Positions 15,999 through 23,430 of a stretch of 47,525 bases of DNA are shown piece after piece (the first letter of the stretch is position 1; every line of letters starts with the position of its first letter). Location of the stretch: NCBI RefSeq assembly GCF_017355365.1, contig NZ_JADIJR010000024.1, positions 1 to 47,525 on the forward strand, written 5' to 3'. A program made the position numbers and the translations under genes. Below the pieces are notes generated by a model. The model did not search any database, was not told where the DNA came from, and saw only the letters and a program-made list of their open reading frames with translations. This DNA comes from Microbacterium sp. SD291. GTDB taxonomy: Bacteria; Actinomycetota; Actinomycetes; Actinomycetales; Microbacteriaceae.

Positions 15999-16649
15999 AT
16001 GAACCTTGATCTGGATCTGAGTCGAGACGAGGCCTCCGCGTTCGGGCCGTCGTCCGTGAGCCGCGGGGCGATCCTCCCCTACGAGGGGCGTGCATTCCTG
16101 ACGCGGGGCGATGGGCTGCCGGCAACTGCCGTCGGCGCGGAGCATGACGGCTGGCTCTCGCCGTGCAACCCCGTCCTGGTCCGCGGTCAGGCGAAGATCC
16201 TGCCGCTCGCCTGGGGCGGCGACGGCAGCGGGGCCTCAACGGCCGAGATCGCCGCATTCGCTTCGAAGATGCAATCCGCCGGGATGCACTGGGCGGGGAA
16301 CTGGCGGGTGCTCGACGAACTGAAGGAGTTCCGGGGCGACAGCATCCGCTCCTATCTCACCGCGCTCACGGCGGCCGGTGCCACCCGGGTCAACTCCTGG
16401 ACGTACACGGACGCTGTCGGCCTCGCGCTGGTCTGGACCGGGGATGCCGGCGCAGAGGACGCATCGCTCGCCCTCCACATCGTGCCGTCGAGCTGGGTGT
16501 CCGAGCGGCACGCCCGGAAATCGATGCGCGGGATCGACGTGCGATGGTCGTGGTCGGAGGTCGTCGAGCTCTACGCGTCGACGACGGGCGCCGATGTCGG
16601 TGCGGCGGGTAGCCTTGCAGAGGCGGACGAACAGGAGCGGGATTCATGA
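15999..16649 (+). CDS. Candidate immunity protein of cassette 2
   Basis: A 216-residue protein that starts at ATG 15999, eight bases after the toxin stop; the frame is open further upstream but that part overlaps the toxin gene. It has mixed alpha/beta character with many Trp residues (GMHWAGNWRVL, RVNSWTYTD, VRWSWSEV) and no signal peptide. I do not recognise a family. The position directly behind a toxin gene is the reason to call it immunity. The next ATG overlaps its stop (ATGA). Confidence 0.5.
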   Translation: MNLDLDLSRDEASAFGPSSVSRGAILPYEGRAFLTRGDGLPATAVGAEHDGWLSPCNPVLVRGQAKILPLAWGGDGSGASTAEIAAFASKMQSAGMHWAGNWRVLDELKEFRGDSIRSYLTALTAAGATRVNSWTYTDAVGLALVWTGDAGAEDASLALHIVPSSWVSERHARKSMRGIDVRWSWSEVVELYASTTGADVGAAGSLAEADEQERDS

Positions 16650-17524
16650 CAGGTGCCTTCGGGAACGTCGCGGTGATCATGGTTCCGCGGATCTACGGCG
16701 CGAGCGAGCTCGGCGTGCTGGCGATCACCGCTCCGGGCGAGGTGCACCCTCGGGTGGAGTACGTCGGCGGTGAGCTCTTCGTCGGTCTCGATGAGGAGCC
16801 GGATGGTGTGGCGATCACGCAGGGCCAGGCCGAGGGGTGGTCGACCGAGTTCCGTGAGGTGGTGGCGTCGGCCGTCGCGTCGGCGGCAGCGCTCCCCGAG
16901 GCCGTCGATGGCGTGATCGTCGTCGAGGATGAGCGGGTGGCGGCATCGGTCCTGCTCGAACCGTCACGGGCCGCAGCACGCGCGCTGGACGGCGACCCCG
17001 TCGTGTTCGCGCTGTCCCGGCAGCGGCTCGCAATCGTCGGCGCGGAGGATGAGGCAGGGCTGGAGCGCGTTCTCGATCTCGCCGAGGAGCTGTACGACTC
17101 GGGTGGTCCGCTGGTGAGCGCGCATCCGCTCGTTCTCGCTGACGGCGCATGGGCGCCCTTCTCGTGGAGCGAGCGCGTCCCCTCGCTGGCGATGCGGTTC
17201 CAGCGCATGATCCGCCTCTTCAGCGTGCGCGCCTACGAGGCACAGGGCGTCGCGCTCCGGCGTCCCGATGTGCACATCGCGGATCCGAAGATCCAGGTGC
17301 TCGACACAGGGGTCACCTCGACCTTCGCGACCTGGCCGAAGGGCACCGCGACACTGCTCCCGGTGGTCGACAACGTCATCGTCGCCGATCCGGCCGGCAC
17401 CGTCAGCGTCGCGACCCTGAACCAGTTCCTGGATGCGGCTGGCGAAGCGGTCGTGCGCACCGGGCTCTCCCCAGCGCGCTACTTCGTCCCCGGTGAGCCT
17501 CCTCGCTCCTCGCGGCCGGAGTGA
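16646..17524 (+). CDS. T7SS-cassette accessory protein, paralogue A (unknown family)
   Basis: A 292-residue cytosolic-looking protein. It is a clear paralogue of the one at 19662-20540: both share a GELxVG strand, LxPSRA, a middle AEEL helix, and a C-terminal LDTGVT-TFATW block followed by LLPVVDNVI and RYFV. Both are the last gene of a cassette, after the immunity gene, and end just before the next dyad promoter. Only two of the five cassettes have one. EspG-like chaperones of mycobacterial ESX systems have a similar size and bind specific substrates, so a carrier-specific chaperone is one idea; a broad immunity role is another. I see no motif that decides. Confidence 0.6.
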   Translation: MTGAFGNVAVIMVPRIYGASELGVLAITAPGEVHPRVEYVGGELFVGLDEEPDGVAITQGQAEGWSTEFREVVASAVASAAALPEAVDGVIVVEDERVAASVLLEPSRAAARALDGDPVVFALSRQRLAIVGAEDEAGLERVLDLAEELYDSGGPLVSAHPLVLADGAWAPFSWSERVPSLAMRFQRMIRLFSVRAYEAQGVALRRPDVHIADPKIQVLDTGVTSTFATWPKGTATLLPVVDNVIVADPAGTVSVATLNQFLDAAGEAVVRTGLSPARYFVPGEPPRSSRPE

Positions 17525-17531
17525 TCCGGCG

Positions 17532-17577
17532 ATGGGCTGATCTCCCCATCGCCGCTGCACGACGTTCTCAGTAGTGT
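17532..17577 (+). promoter_or_regulatory. Shared T7SS-substrate promoter 4
   Basis: ATGGG (17532-17536) and CCCAT (17545-17549) form a perfect inverted repeat, then TAGTGT at 17572-17577 after 22 bases. The stretch from ATGGG through CCCATCGCC is identical to the one at 20638. Confidence 0.78.
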
Positions 17578-18395
17578 CGAGTGCGGAGGTGCGATCGTGG
17601 GAATGATGTTGCCGAATGAGCTTGTCTGGGTGATGGAGAAGCTGGGTTTTGAGTGGCCGGATATCGATGAGGATGAGGTGCGCAAGGGGGCGACTCTGGT
17701 GCGGGGCTTCGGTTCTGATCTGGAGGGTGTGATCCAGTCGGTCGATCGTCAGATGAGTGGTGATGTCGCGGGGGCGATGCGGGGGCAGGCGGGGCCGGCG
17801 ACGTTGAGTGCGTGGACGACGAATCGTTCGCAGAATCTGCAGAAGCTGATCGATATCATGCCGCCGGCGGCGGCGGCGATGGATATCGGGGCGGATGCGA
17901 TCTTCGCGTTGAAGATGAAGGTGATCGTCGATGTGACGACGACGATGATCACGTTGGTGGCGATGCTGACGAATCCGATCACGGCGGTGGGTGCGGGGCC
18001 GATGCTGATCATCAAGAAGAAGCTGTTGAATGCGGCGGTGGATATCGCGGTGGAGCAGTTGTTGAATCAGCTGGCGCCGATGGCGATCGAGCCGTTGGCG
18101 GAGCAGTTGCCTGCGGTGATCGATGCGATTCTGGATGCGCCGATGGTGGAGGGGCAGGTGGGGGACTCGGATGAGTTCTATGCGGATCTGCAGGCGTTGG
18201 AGGATGCGCAGTCGTCGATGAAGCTGCATGGGGCGGATATTCAGACGTTGACGTCGAACTTCTTCTCGGAGTTCTCTGCCCTCGACTTCGGTGGAGATGA
18301 TTGATGTCCGCGATCAAGCCGATCATGCGGGAGTTGAGACAGGCCGCGCTCAAAGGGTTCGGCGCCGCGAAGGACAAGCTGCATCAGGTGGCCGA
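17577..18395 (+). repeat. 819-bp direct repeat, copy A
   Basis: Identical to 22122-22940 apart from one visible mismatch (T at 17932, C at 22477, silent GAT/GAC). It runs from the last base of the -10 box, through the whole carrier gene, to codon 31 of the toxin gene. Beyond 18395 the two copies stay related for about 65 bases and then have nothing in common. Confidence 0.92.
17597..18304 (+). CDS. CpnT N-terminal-domain-like T7SS substrate, paralogue 3
   Basis: A 235-residue paralogue identical in protein sequence to the one at 22142-22849. It has LPNELVWVMEKLGFEWP and DIDEDE at the start and the NPITAVGAGPML core. Codon use is unlike its neighbours: GAT, AAT, TTG and GCG are frequent where the rest of the window prefers GAC, AAC, CTC and GCC, so the gene may have come from elsewhere. 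GTG at 17597 is preceded by GGAGG. Its stop overlaps the toxin start by one base (TGATG), so the two proteins are probably made in similar amounts. Confidence 0.83.
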   Translation: MGMMLPNELVWVMEKLGFEWPDIDEDEVRKGATLVRGFGSDLEGVIQSVDRQMSGDVAGAMRGQAGPATLSAWTTNRSQNLQKLIDIMPPAAAAMDIGADAIFALKMKVIVDVTTTMITLVAMLTNPITAVGAGPMLIIKKKLLNAAVDIAVEQLLNQLAPMAIEPLAEQLPAVIDAILDAPMVEGQVGDSDEFYADLQALEDAQSSMKLHGADIQTLTSNFFSEFSALDFGGDD

Positions 18396-19002
18396 GAACA
18401 TCACCCGCCACGTCGACGAGGTCGTCGCGAAGGTGAAGGGCCAGGACGTGTTCGACGGGCCCGGCGGTTCCGGGTCGGGGTCGAGGCCCCACGGCGGTTC
18501 CGACGAGCTGACTCCCCGACCTGAGACACTCGACGCCGAAGGCAACATCGACTGGGATCAGGCGCCGAAAGACGGCTTCGTCCTGGACAACGACGGCAAT
18601 CCGAAGTCCGAGGATCACTACCCTCAGCCGGGAGATCGATTCGATCGCTACGGCAATCCGCGGGGGTCCTTCGTGTCCCCGATCGGCGAGGACGGGCCGT
18701 TCTCCTATGAGAGCCGTTCGATGCCGTACTTCGAGAATCCGAATGCCCGTCATGAGTATGAATGGGTCGCGGAGCTCGGCGACGCCAGGGCCAACTACGA
18801 CCAGCTCAGCGACTCTGACCGTGAGATCGTCGATCAGGGCCTCGATTACTTCGGGCAGGATGTGAACGATCTCTCGCCCGTCGCGCGGGGCGAGGCCGCA
18901 GCCATCCCGGCGTGGAACCTGCCGGGCGGGGCGACGCAGGACAAGCTTCCCGTGAGCGTCGAGATGCTAGATTTGCTCGGATTGATCCGGGAGGTGGATT
19001 GA
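18304..19002 (+). CDS. Putative TNT-family NAD(+) glycohydrolase toxin
   Basis: A 232-residue protein. Residues 1-52 are the docking-like N-terminus shared with the toxin of cassette 5. The C-terminal half matches the tuberculosis necrotizing toxin (TNT) fold: DRFDRYG at 111-117, GSFVSPIGEDGPFSYESRSMP, a basic-aromatic stretch, then IPAWNLPGGATQD with Q212 where TNT has its essential glutamine in PGGGxQ. TNT hydrolyses NAD(+) and is the C-terminal toxin of CpnT in Mycobacterium tuberculosis; here the CpnT-like N-domain and the TNT-like domain are separate genes. ATG at 18304 overlaps the carrier stop. Two small genes follow as candidate immunity factors. Confidence 0.72.
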   Translation: MSAIKPIMRELRQAALKGFGAAKDKLHQVAENITRHVDEVVAKVKGQDVFDGPGGSGSGSRPHGGSDELTPRPETLDAEGNIDWDQAPKDGFVLDNDGNPKSEDHYPQPGDRFDRYGNPRGSFVSPIGEDGPFSYESRSMPYFENPNARHEYEWVAELGDARANYDQLSDSDREIVDQGLDYFGQDVNDLSPVARGEAAAIPAWNLPGGATQDKLPVSVEMLDLLGLIREVD

Positions 19003-19274
19003 TGGACACCAAGGAACTCATGGACATCGTGCATGAGGAGAACCTCGAGACACCGGTGCTGTACGGAGCGGGCAAGCTTCGTGCTGAGGTCGTCGTCCTC
19101 GACCGGGACGCATCCGGATGGAAAGTGTACGTCGCCAATGAGCGAGGCGGCGTGATGGGATCCACCCTCGCGACGTTCGATGACGAATCGGATGCGCTCG
19201 AGCACGTCCTTCAGAAGGTACGCCAGGGCACGAAATACCATCGGGCGCTCGAAGCGAGGGCCCGCGCCGAGTAG
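19002..19274 (+). CDS. Candidate immunity protein for the TNT-like toxin (1)
   Basis: A 90-residue protein whose ATG overlaps the toxin stop by one base (TGATG). It has the pattern of a small alpha/beta fold: an N-terminal helix, then a strand pair (RAEVVVLDRDASGWKVYVANERG) and a C-terminal helix. This is about half the length of the known mycobacterial TNT immunity factor, and I see no clear similarity to it. Position is the only evidence for function. The next gene starts 14 bases downstream and may be a second immunity factor or a partner subunit. Confidence 0.5.
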   Translation: MDTKELMDIVHEENLETPVLYGAGKLRAEVVVLDRDASGWKVYVANERGGVMGSTLATFDDESDALEHVLQKVRQGTKYHRALEARARAE

Positions 19275-19287
19275 GCCCGGAGCGAGA

Positions 19288-19665
19288 ATGCCACACGATG
19301 ACCTGACTGCGGACGATGTGCTCGACCTGGTCGGCGAGCATCTCCCCGCCGCGACGCAGGCGCGCAAGAAGTCGGATACTGAACTCGGTTTCGTTCTGTA
19401 CGACGCGTTCGCAGTGCGCGGCTCGTACGACGACTACGGCCGGGGGAGCTGGGGATTCAGAGTCCTCCTGGGCGGAGACGCATCGGTGTCCAGAGTCCTC
19501 GGGCACAGGCTGACGATCCGCGGCACCCGGGACGAAGTGCGAGCAGCGCTCGAGGCCATCGATGGTTACTTGCGTTTGCGGCTGGGTTCCGAGTACCTCG
19601 CGGTGTACGAGGTCGCGGCAGGTGTTCGAAGCTCATCAGCTGCTCCTGAGCGGCACGAAGAATGA
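19288..19665 (+). CDS. Candidate immunity protein of cassette 3 (2)
   Basis: A 125-residue protein, start ATG 19288. It has helical ends and a central Tyr/Trp-rich strand region (SYDDYGRGSWGFRVLL, then GHRLTIRGTRDEVRAALEAI). Family not recognised. An upstream in-frame ATG at 19180 would overlap the previous gene and is less likely. It overlaps the next gene by four bases (ATGA). Two small genes behind one toxin suggest either two immunity factors or a leftover from an exchanged toxin. Confidence 0.45.
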   Translation: MPHDDLTADDVLDLVGEHLPAATQARKKSDTELGFVLYDAFAVRGSYDDYGRGSWGFRVLLGGDASVSRVLGHRLTIRGTRDEVRAALEAIDGYLRLRLGSEYLAVYEVAAGVRSSSAAPERHEE

Positions 19666-20540
19666 CTGACGACTCCGACTTCGCCGCTGTGCGAGACGGG
19701 CTTCGGCTGCAGATGTTCGATGCGACCGAACTGGGCATCCTCGATCTCACGATGCCGAAGGACGAGATGCCGTACGTCCAGTTCGTGGCGGGCGAGCTGT
19801 ACGTCGGCGTTCGGATGGGTGATGACGGCCCCGCGTCGGTCGCGCAGGTCGAGGGCTGGGGCGTTGCTTTCGCCGACGCGCTGCAGTCTGCGCTCTCATC
19901 GACTCCGCCGCTCGAGGTCGACGCAGTGCAAGGCGTGGCAGAGATCACAGAGGAGGAGCAGGCGGCGGCGATCCTGGTGGACCCGTCTCGGGCCGAACGG
20001 CTGAACGTCGAGGGTGACCTCGTGGTCACCCGGCTTGCGCAGGCGCACGTGATCGTCACGGGTGCCGACGACGAACGCGGATTCGAGCGGGCGCTGGAGG
20101 CGGCCGAGGAGCTGATCCGCACCGGAACACGGCTCGCCAGCATCCATCCGATCGGCAACCCCGGAGCAAAGTGGTTCCCGTTCCCCTGGCGGGAGAGGTT
20201 CCCGGCGCTCGCCGAGCGGATCACCCGGGTGACGCGCGAGTTCGGGATCCGCGCCTATGCGGAGCAGAAGTCCGCGCTCGACGCGGGTGAGGTGCGGGTT
20301 CTCGAGCCGAAGCTGGAGAGGCTTGACACTGGCGTCACCGTCACGTTCGCCACCTGGCTCAGCGGCACAGCCGCACTCCTGCCTGTGGTCGACAACGTGA
20401 TCATCGCCAGCAGACAGGGCGCCCTCGGCGTGATGGGATTCGCGGAGTTCATCGAGCAGGCCGGCGACAGAGTCATGCGAACGGAACTCGCACCGATTCG
20501 CTATTTCGTATCGGAAGGCCTCGAGCTGTCCGCTTCCTGA
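19662..20540 (+). CDS. T7SS-cassette accessory protein, paralogue B (unknown family)
   Basis: A 292-residue paralogue of the protein at 16646-17524, of the same length. Shared landmarks are GELYVGVR, LVDPSRAE, the LDTGVTVTFATW block and LLPVVDNVII, and it ends with PIRYFVSEG. It lacks a signal peptide and membrane helices. It is again last in its cassette, 97 bases before the next dyad promoter. The region between holds no other gene that I can support. Confidence 0.6.
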   Translation: MTDDSDFAAVRDGLRLQMFDATELGILDLTMPKDEMPYVQFVAGELYVGVRMGDDGPASVAQVEGWGVAFADALQSALSSTPPLEVDAVQGVAEITEEEQAAAILVDPSRAERLNVEGDLVVTRLAQAHVIVTGADDERGFERALEAAEELIRTGTRLASIHPIGNPGAKWFPFPWRERFPALAERITRVTREFGIRAYAEQKSALDAGEVRVLEPKLERLDTGVTVTFATWLSGTAALLPVVDNVIIASRQGALGVMGFAEFIEQAGDRVMRTELAPIRYFVSEGLELSAS

Positions 20541-20637
20541 AGAACTATCCCGGTCGGAACGACGAGGAGTCCGCCGCAACGTTCGGCGCGAATGACGCTC
20601 GGCAAGTGCTTCAGGCGGACTGACGACGGATCCCGTG

Positions 20638-20683
20638 ATGGGCTGATCTCCCCATCGCCCGTTCTCGACCTCCTCGGTAGCGT
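20638..20683 (+). promoter_or_regulatory. Shared T7SS-substrate promoter 5
   Basis: ATGGG (20638-20642) and CCCAT (20651-20655) form a perfect inverted repeat with an 8-base spacer; TAGCGT at 20678-20683 follows after 22 bases, then TCGAGTGCGGAGGT as in cassettes 3 and 5. CCCAT ends 48 bases before the GTG start. Confidence 0.78.
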
Positions 20684-20703
20684 CGAGTGCGGAGGTGGTC
20701 GCC

Positions 20704-21411
20704 GTGGGAATGATGCTGCCGAACGAGCTCATCTGGGTGATGGACAAGATGGGCCTGGAATGGCCCGACATCGATGAGGACGAGGTGCGCAAGGCCGCCG
20801 TCTACGTGCGCGGCTACCGCGACGACATGGAGACCCTCGTGCAGACGGCGGATCGTCGCATCAACGGCGATCTCGCGGTCGCGATGCGCGGTCAGGCGGG
20901 CGCGGCCCACGTGGCCGGATGGAACCGTAACCGCTCCGAGAACGTGCAGCAGCTGCTCGATGTCCTCGGCCCGGCATCCACCGGTATCGACATCGCCGCC
21001 GACATCGTGTTCGCACTCAAGGTCAAGGTGATCGCCGACGTCACGCTGACCCTGATGCAGCTGATCCCGCTGCTGGCGGCCGGGCCGTTCGGCGCGGGCG
21101 GTGCGGCCCTGCTGATCCTGGCACGCAAGAAGCTCTTCTCGATGGCGATGGAGGCGACGCTGGAGAAGGTGATCGACGAGGTGCTGCCCCTCGCGCTCGA
21201 GCCGCTCGCCGAGCAGGTGCCGGGCCTCGTGATGGCGCTGCTCGACGCTCCGGTCGTCGAGGACAACATCGGCGACGCCGACGAGTTCTACGCCGACCTC
21301 ACGGCGCTCGAGGAGGCAGCCGCCGAGATGGACGCGAATGCCGCAGACGTCGAGGAGCTCACGGATCGCCTCCTCGCCGACCTCGCCAACCTGCAGATCT
21401 CGGGAGACTGA
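20704..21411 (+). CDS. CpnT N-terminal-domain-like T7SS substrate, paralogue 4 (most divergent)
   Basis: A 235-residue paralogue that keeps LPNELIWVMDKMGLEWP and DIDEDE and the C-terminal DEFYADLTALEEA block. The core is altered: the NPITAVGAGPML segment of the other four is replaced by LLAAGPFGAGGAALLILARK. GTG at 20704 with GGAGG upstream fits the common start; a GTG at 20695 is in frame but leaves no ribosome site. It uses the window's normal codons, unlike paralogues 3 and 5. The partner gene begins two bases after the stop. Confidence 0.82.
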   Translation: MGMMLPNELIWVMDKMGLEWPDIDEDEVRKAAVYVRGYRDDMETLVQTADRRINGDLAVAMRGQAGAAHVAGWNRNRSENVQQLLDVLGPASTGIDIAADIVFALKVKVIADVTLTLMQLIPLLAAGPFGAGGAALLILARKKLFSMAMEATLEKVIDEVLPLALEPLAEQVPGLVMALLDAPVVEDNIGDADEFYADLTALEEAAAEMDANAADVEELTDRLLADLANLQISGD

Positions 21412-21412
21412 C

Positions 21413-22051
21413 ATGTCGCTGAAGAAGACGATCCGGGACATCATGGATGCCGTCGACGGCGCCGGCCACGAGTTCAAGAAGGGCTTCTCCGGGGCTTTCC
21501 GCAAGCGCGGCGGCAAGCACAGAGCGGATGCCGACGCCATCCGCGGCCTCGATCGGCGCAACGCCGACTACAAGCCCAAGCACCGCGGCGACGGCAAAGG
21601 GCCCACGTCGCACGCGAAGGACTACGACATCCGTGACGACGTGCGACGCGGGATCGAGACGCTCGGGTACGAGGGGCGGCACCGCGATCCGGACTACGAC
21701 GCCGCGCGCGACCTCGGCCGGTCGGTCGGCAACGACGTGAGGGGTCTTCCCGGCGACGTACTCGACGAGATCAAGGGCGTCCCGAAGGACGTGCCGAAGC
21801 AGATCGTGGAGGAGCTCTACGAGGACGCGATCGGGCAGGACAATCCCGACAAGTACGGCGCGAAGAGCGAGGGCGACATGAGATTCCTCGCGCCGGCCGG
21901 CGAGGCAGGAGATCTCAGCGGCCTCAGCCACGCCGAGATCGAGGCCCGCTTCGATCTGGCTCCCGGTTCCCTGGAGGGCGCGAAGGTCGAGATCAAGACC
22001 ATCCCGGACTCGCGTTTCGTCAGCATCGAGATCAGCGTCCCGGGCGACTGA
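21413..22051 (+). CDS. Putative cassette-4 effector of unknown activity, no immunity gene
   Basis: A 212-residue, highly charged protein in the toxin position. The N-terminus (KKTIRDIMDAVDGAGHEFKKG) is an amphipathic helix like that of the other cassette toxins, followed by a basic stretch. The middle is Asp/Arg-rich and probably flexible. The C-terminus (SLEGAKVEIKTI...RFVSIEISVPGD) faintly recalls the LGLPADFFVGAEVELRD part of the cassette-2 toxin but stops before the PSGNE/WIPGG block. It may be a truncated or non-toxic effector. No immunity gene follows: the next promoter dyad begins 25 bases later. Confidence 0.5.
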   Translation: MSLKKTIRDIMDAVDGAGHEFKKGFSGAFRKRGGKHRADADAIRGLDRRNADYKPKHRGDGKGPTSHAKDYDIRDDVRRGIETLGYEGRHRDPDYDAARDLGRSVGNDVRGLPGDVLDEIKGVPKDVPKQIVEELYEDAIGQDNPDKYGAKSEGDMRFLAPAGEAGDLSGLSHAEIEARFDLAPGSLEGAKVEIKTIPDSRFVSIEISVPGD

Positions 22052-22076
22052 TTCCACCGGCACCCGGGGACGGAAC

Positions 22077-22122
22077 GTGGGAAGTGCTACCCATGGTGTG
22101 ACCCGCTCTCGGAAAGTACATT
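22077..22122 (+). promoter_or_regulatory. Shared T7SS-substrate promoter 6
   Basis: GTGGG (22077-22081) and CCCAT (22090-22094) with an 8-base spacer, then TACATT at 22117-22122 after 22 bases. Upstream of base 22122 it is not part of the 819-bp repeat, so the dyad is conserved here although its surrounding bases differ from promoter 4. Confidence 0.75.
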
Positions 22123-22940
22123 CGAGTGCGGAGGTGCGATCGTGGGAATGATGTTGCCGAATGAGCTTGTCTGGGTGATGGAGAAGCTGGGTTTTGAGTG
22201 GCCGGATATCGATGAGGATGAGGTGCGCAAGGGGGCGACTCTGGTGCGGGGCTTCGGTTCTGATCTGGAGGGTGTGATCCAGTCGGTCGATCGTCAGATG
22301 AGTGGTGATGTCGCGGGGGCGATGCGGGGGCAGGCGGGGCCGGCGACGTTGAGTGCGTGGACGACGAATCGTTCGCAGAATCTGCAGAAGCTGATCGATA
22401 TCATGCCGCCGGCGGCGGCGGCGATGGATATCGGGGCGGATGCGATCTTCGCGTTGAAGATGAAGGTGATCGTCGACGTGACGACGACGATGATCACGTT
22501 GGTGGCGATGCTGACGAATCCGATCACGGCGGTGGGTGCGGGGCCGATGCTGATCATCAAGAAGAAGCTGTTGAATGCGGCGGTGGATATCGCGGTGGAG
22601 CAGTTGTTGAATCAGCTGGCGCCGATGGCGATCGAGCCGTTGGCGGAGCAGTTGCCTGCGGTGATCGATGCGATTCTGGATGCGCCGATGGTGGAGGGGC
22701 AGGTGGGGGACTCGGATGAGTTCTATGCGGATCTGCAGGCGTTGGAGGATGCGCAGTCGTCGATGAAGCTGCATGGGGCGGATATTCAGACGTTGACGTC
22801 GAACTTCTTCTCGGAGTTCTCTGCCCTCGACTTCGGTGGAGATGATTGATGTCCGCGATCAAGCCGATCATGCGGGAGTTGAGACAGGCCGCGCTCAAAG
22901 GGTTCGGCGCCGCGAAGGACAAGCTGCATCAGGTGGCCGA
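22122..22940 (+). repeat. 819-bp direct repeat, copy B
   Basis: Second copy of 17577-18395 with the single mismatch at 22477 and an offset of 4545 bases. It covers the ribosome site, the whole carrier gene and the first 30 codons of the toxin gene. Confidence 0.92.
22142..22849 (+). CDS. CpnT N-terminal-domain-like T7SS substrate, paralogue 5
   Basis: A 235-residue protein identical to paralogue 3 (17597-18304), with the same unusual codons. GTG at 22142 with GGAGG. Its stop overlaps the toxin start by one base. Because two different toxins follow two identical carriers, the carrier itself cannot decide toxin specificity beyond the shared first ~50 toxin residues, which supports the idea that those residues dock on the carrier. 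Confidence 0.83.
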   Translation: MGMMLPNELVWVMEKLGFEWPDIDEDEVRKGATLVRGFGSDLEGVIQSVDRQMSGDVAGAMRGQAGPATLSAWTTNRSQNLQKLIDIMPPAAAAMDIGADAIFALKMKVIVDVTTTMITLVAMLTNPITAVGAGPMLIIKKKLLNAAVDIAVEQLLNQLAPMAIEPLAEQLPAVIDAILDAPMVEGQVGDSDEFYADLQALEDAQSSMKLHGADIQTLTSNFFSEFSALDFGGDD

Positions 22941-23430
22941 CAACATCACCAGCCATGTCGACGGCATCGTCAAGAAGGTCAAGGGGCAGGACACCTTCGA
23001 CGGCAAGCCCGACAAGCCGGACTACTCCGCGACGCCTCACAAGCCCGGAGACGGAGAGACTTCCGGTCCGGTGGTGTTCTACGATCCGAGGAAGGGTGCG
23101 ACCCCGGAGCAGCAGGCGCAGATCAATGCATATGTCGACGGCAGCAACGACGCGCTGAATGACGGATACCTCGCGCCGAACGGGCGCGTCAGCACGGCAG
23201 GTCAGCTTCGCGATGACGCATCGGCCGCAGCGGCGGCGGAGCGGGCGGGCGGCGCCTACAGCGGCCATGCCGGGCATGTTCCGGACACGACGTGGACAGG
23301 CCGGCCCGACCCGCACTCATGGCTCGATCTGGATCCGTCGGTGAACACGAGTCTCGGCTCACAATCGCTGCGTTACCCTATTGGCTATCAGCCGACTGAA
23401 TTCGTCTATGGAGGGTCGTACCCGTCGTGA
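22849..23430 (+). CDS. Putative HNH/Endo VII-type (SHH/GHH-like) nuclease toxin
   Basis: A 193-residue protein. Residues 1-52 match the docking-like N-terminus of the TNT-like toxin. After a Pro/Asp-rich linker, the C-terminal ~115 residues resemble a tip domain known from Rhs and other polymorphic toxins: QINAYVDGSNDAL, GRVSTAGQLR, an Ala-rich helix, then GHAGHVPDTTW (H140, H143) and PHSWLDLDPSVN...RYPIGYQPTEFVY. I place it in the HNH/Endo VII nuclease superfamily (SHH or GHH signature) from memory of that pattern. The SUKH gene right after it fits, since SUKH immunity proteins often pair with such nucleases. Confidence 0.68.
   Translation: MSAIKPIMRELRQAALKGFGAAKDKLHQVADNITSHVDGIVKKVKGQDTFDGKPDKPDYSATPHKPGDGETSGPVVFYDPRKGATPEQQAQINAYVDGSNDALNDGYLAPNGRVSTAGQLRDDASAAAAAERAGGAYSGHAGHVPDTTWTGRPDPHSWLDLDPSVNTSLGSQSLRYPIGYQPTEFVYGGSYPS

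Noticed and set aside
18012..18377. Pro/Ser/His-rich minus frame, duplicated at 22557-22922
   Set aside because: It is duplicated only because it is antisense to the 819-bp repeat; no start signal or domain.
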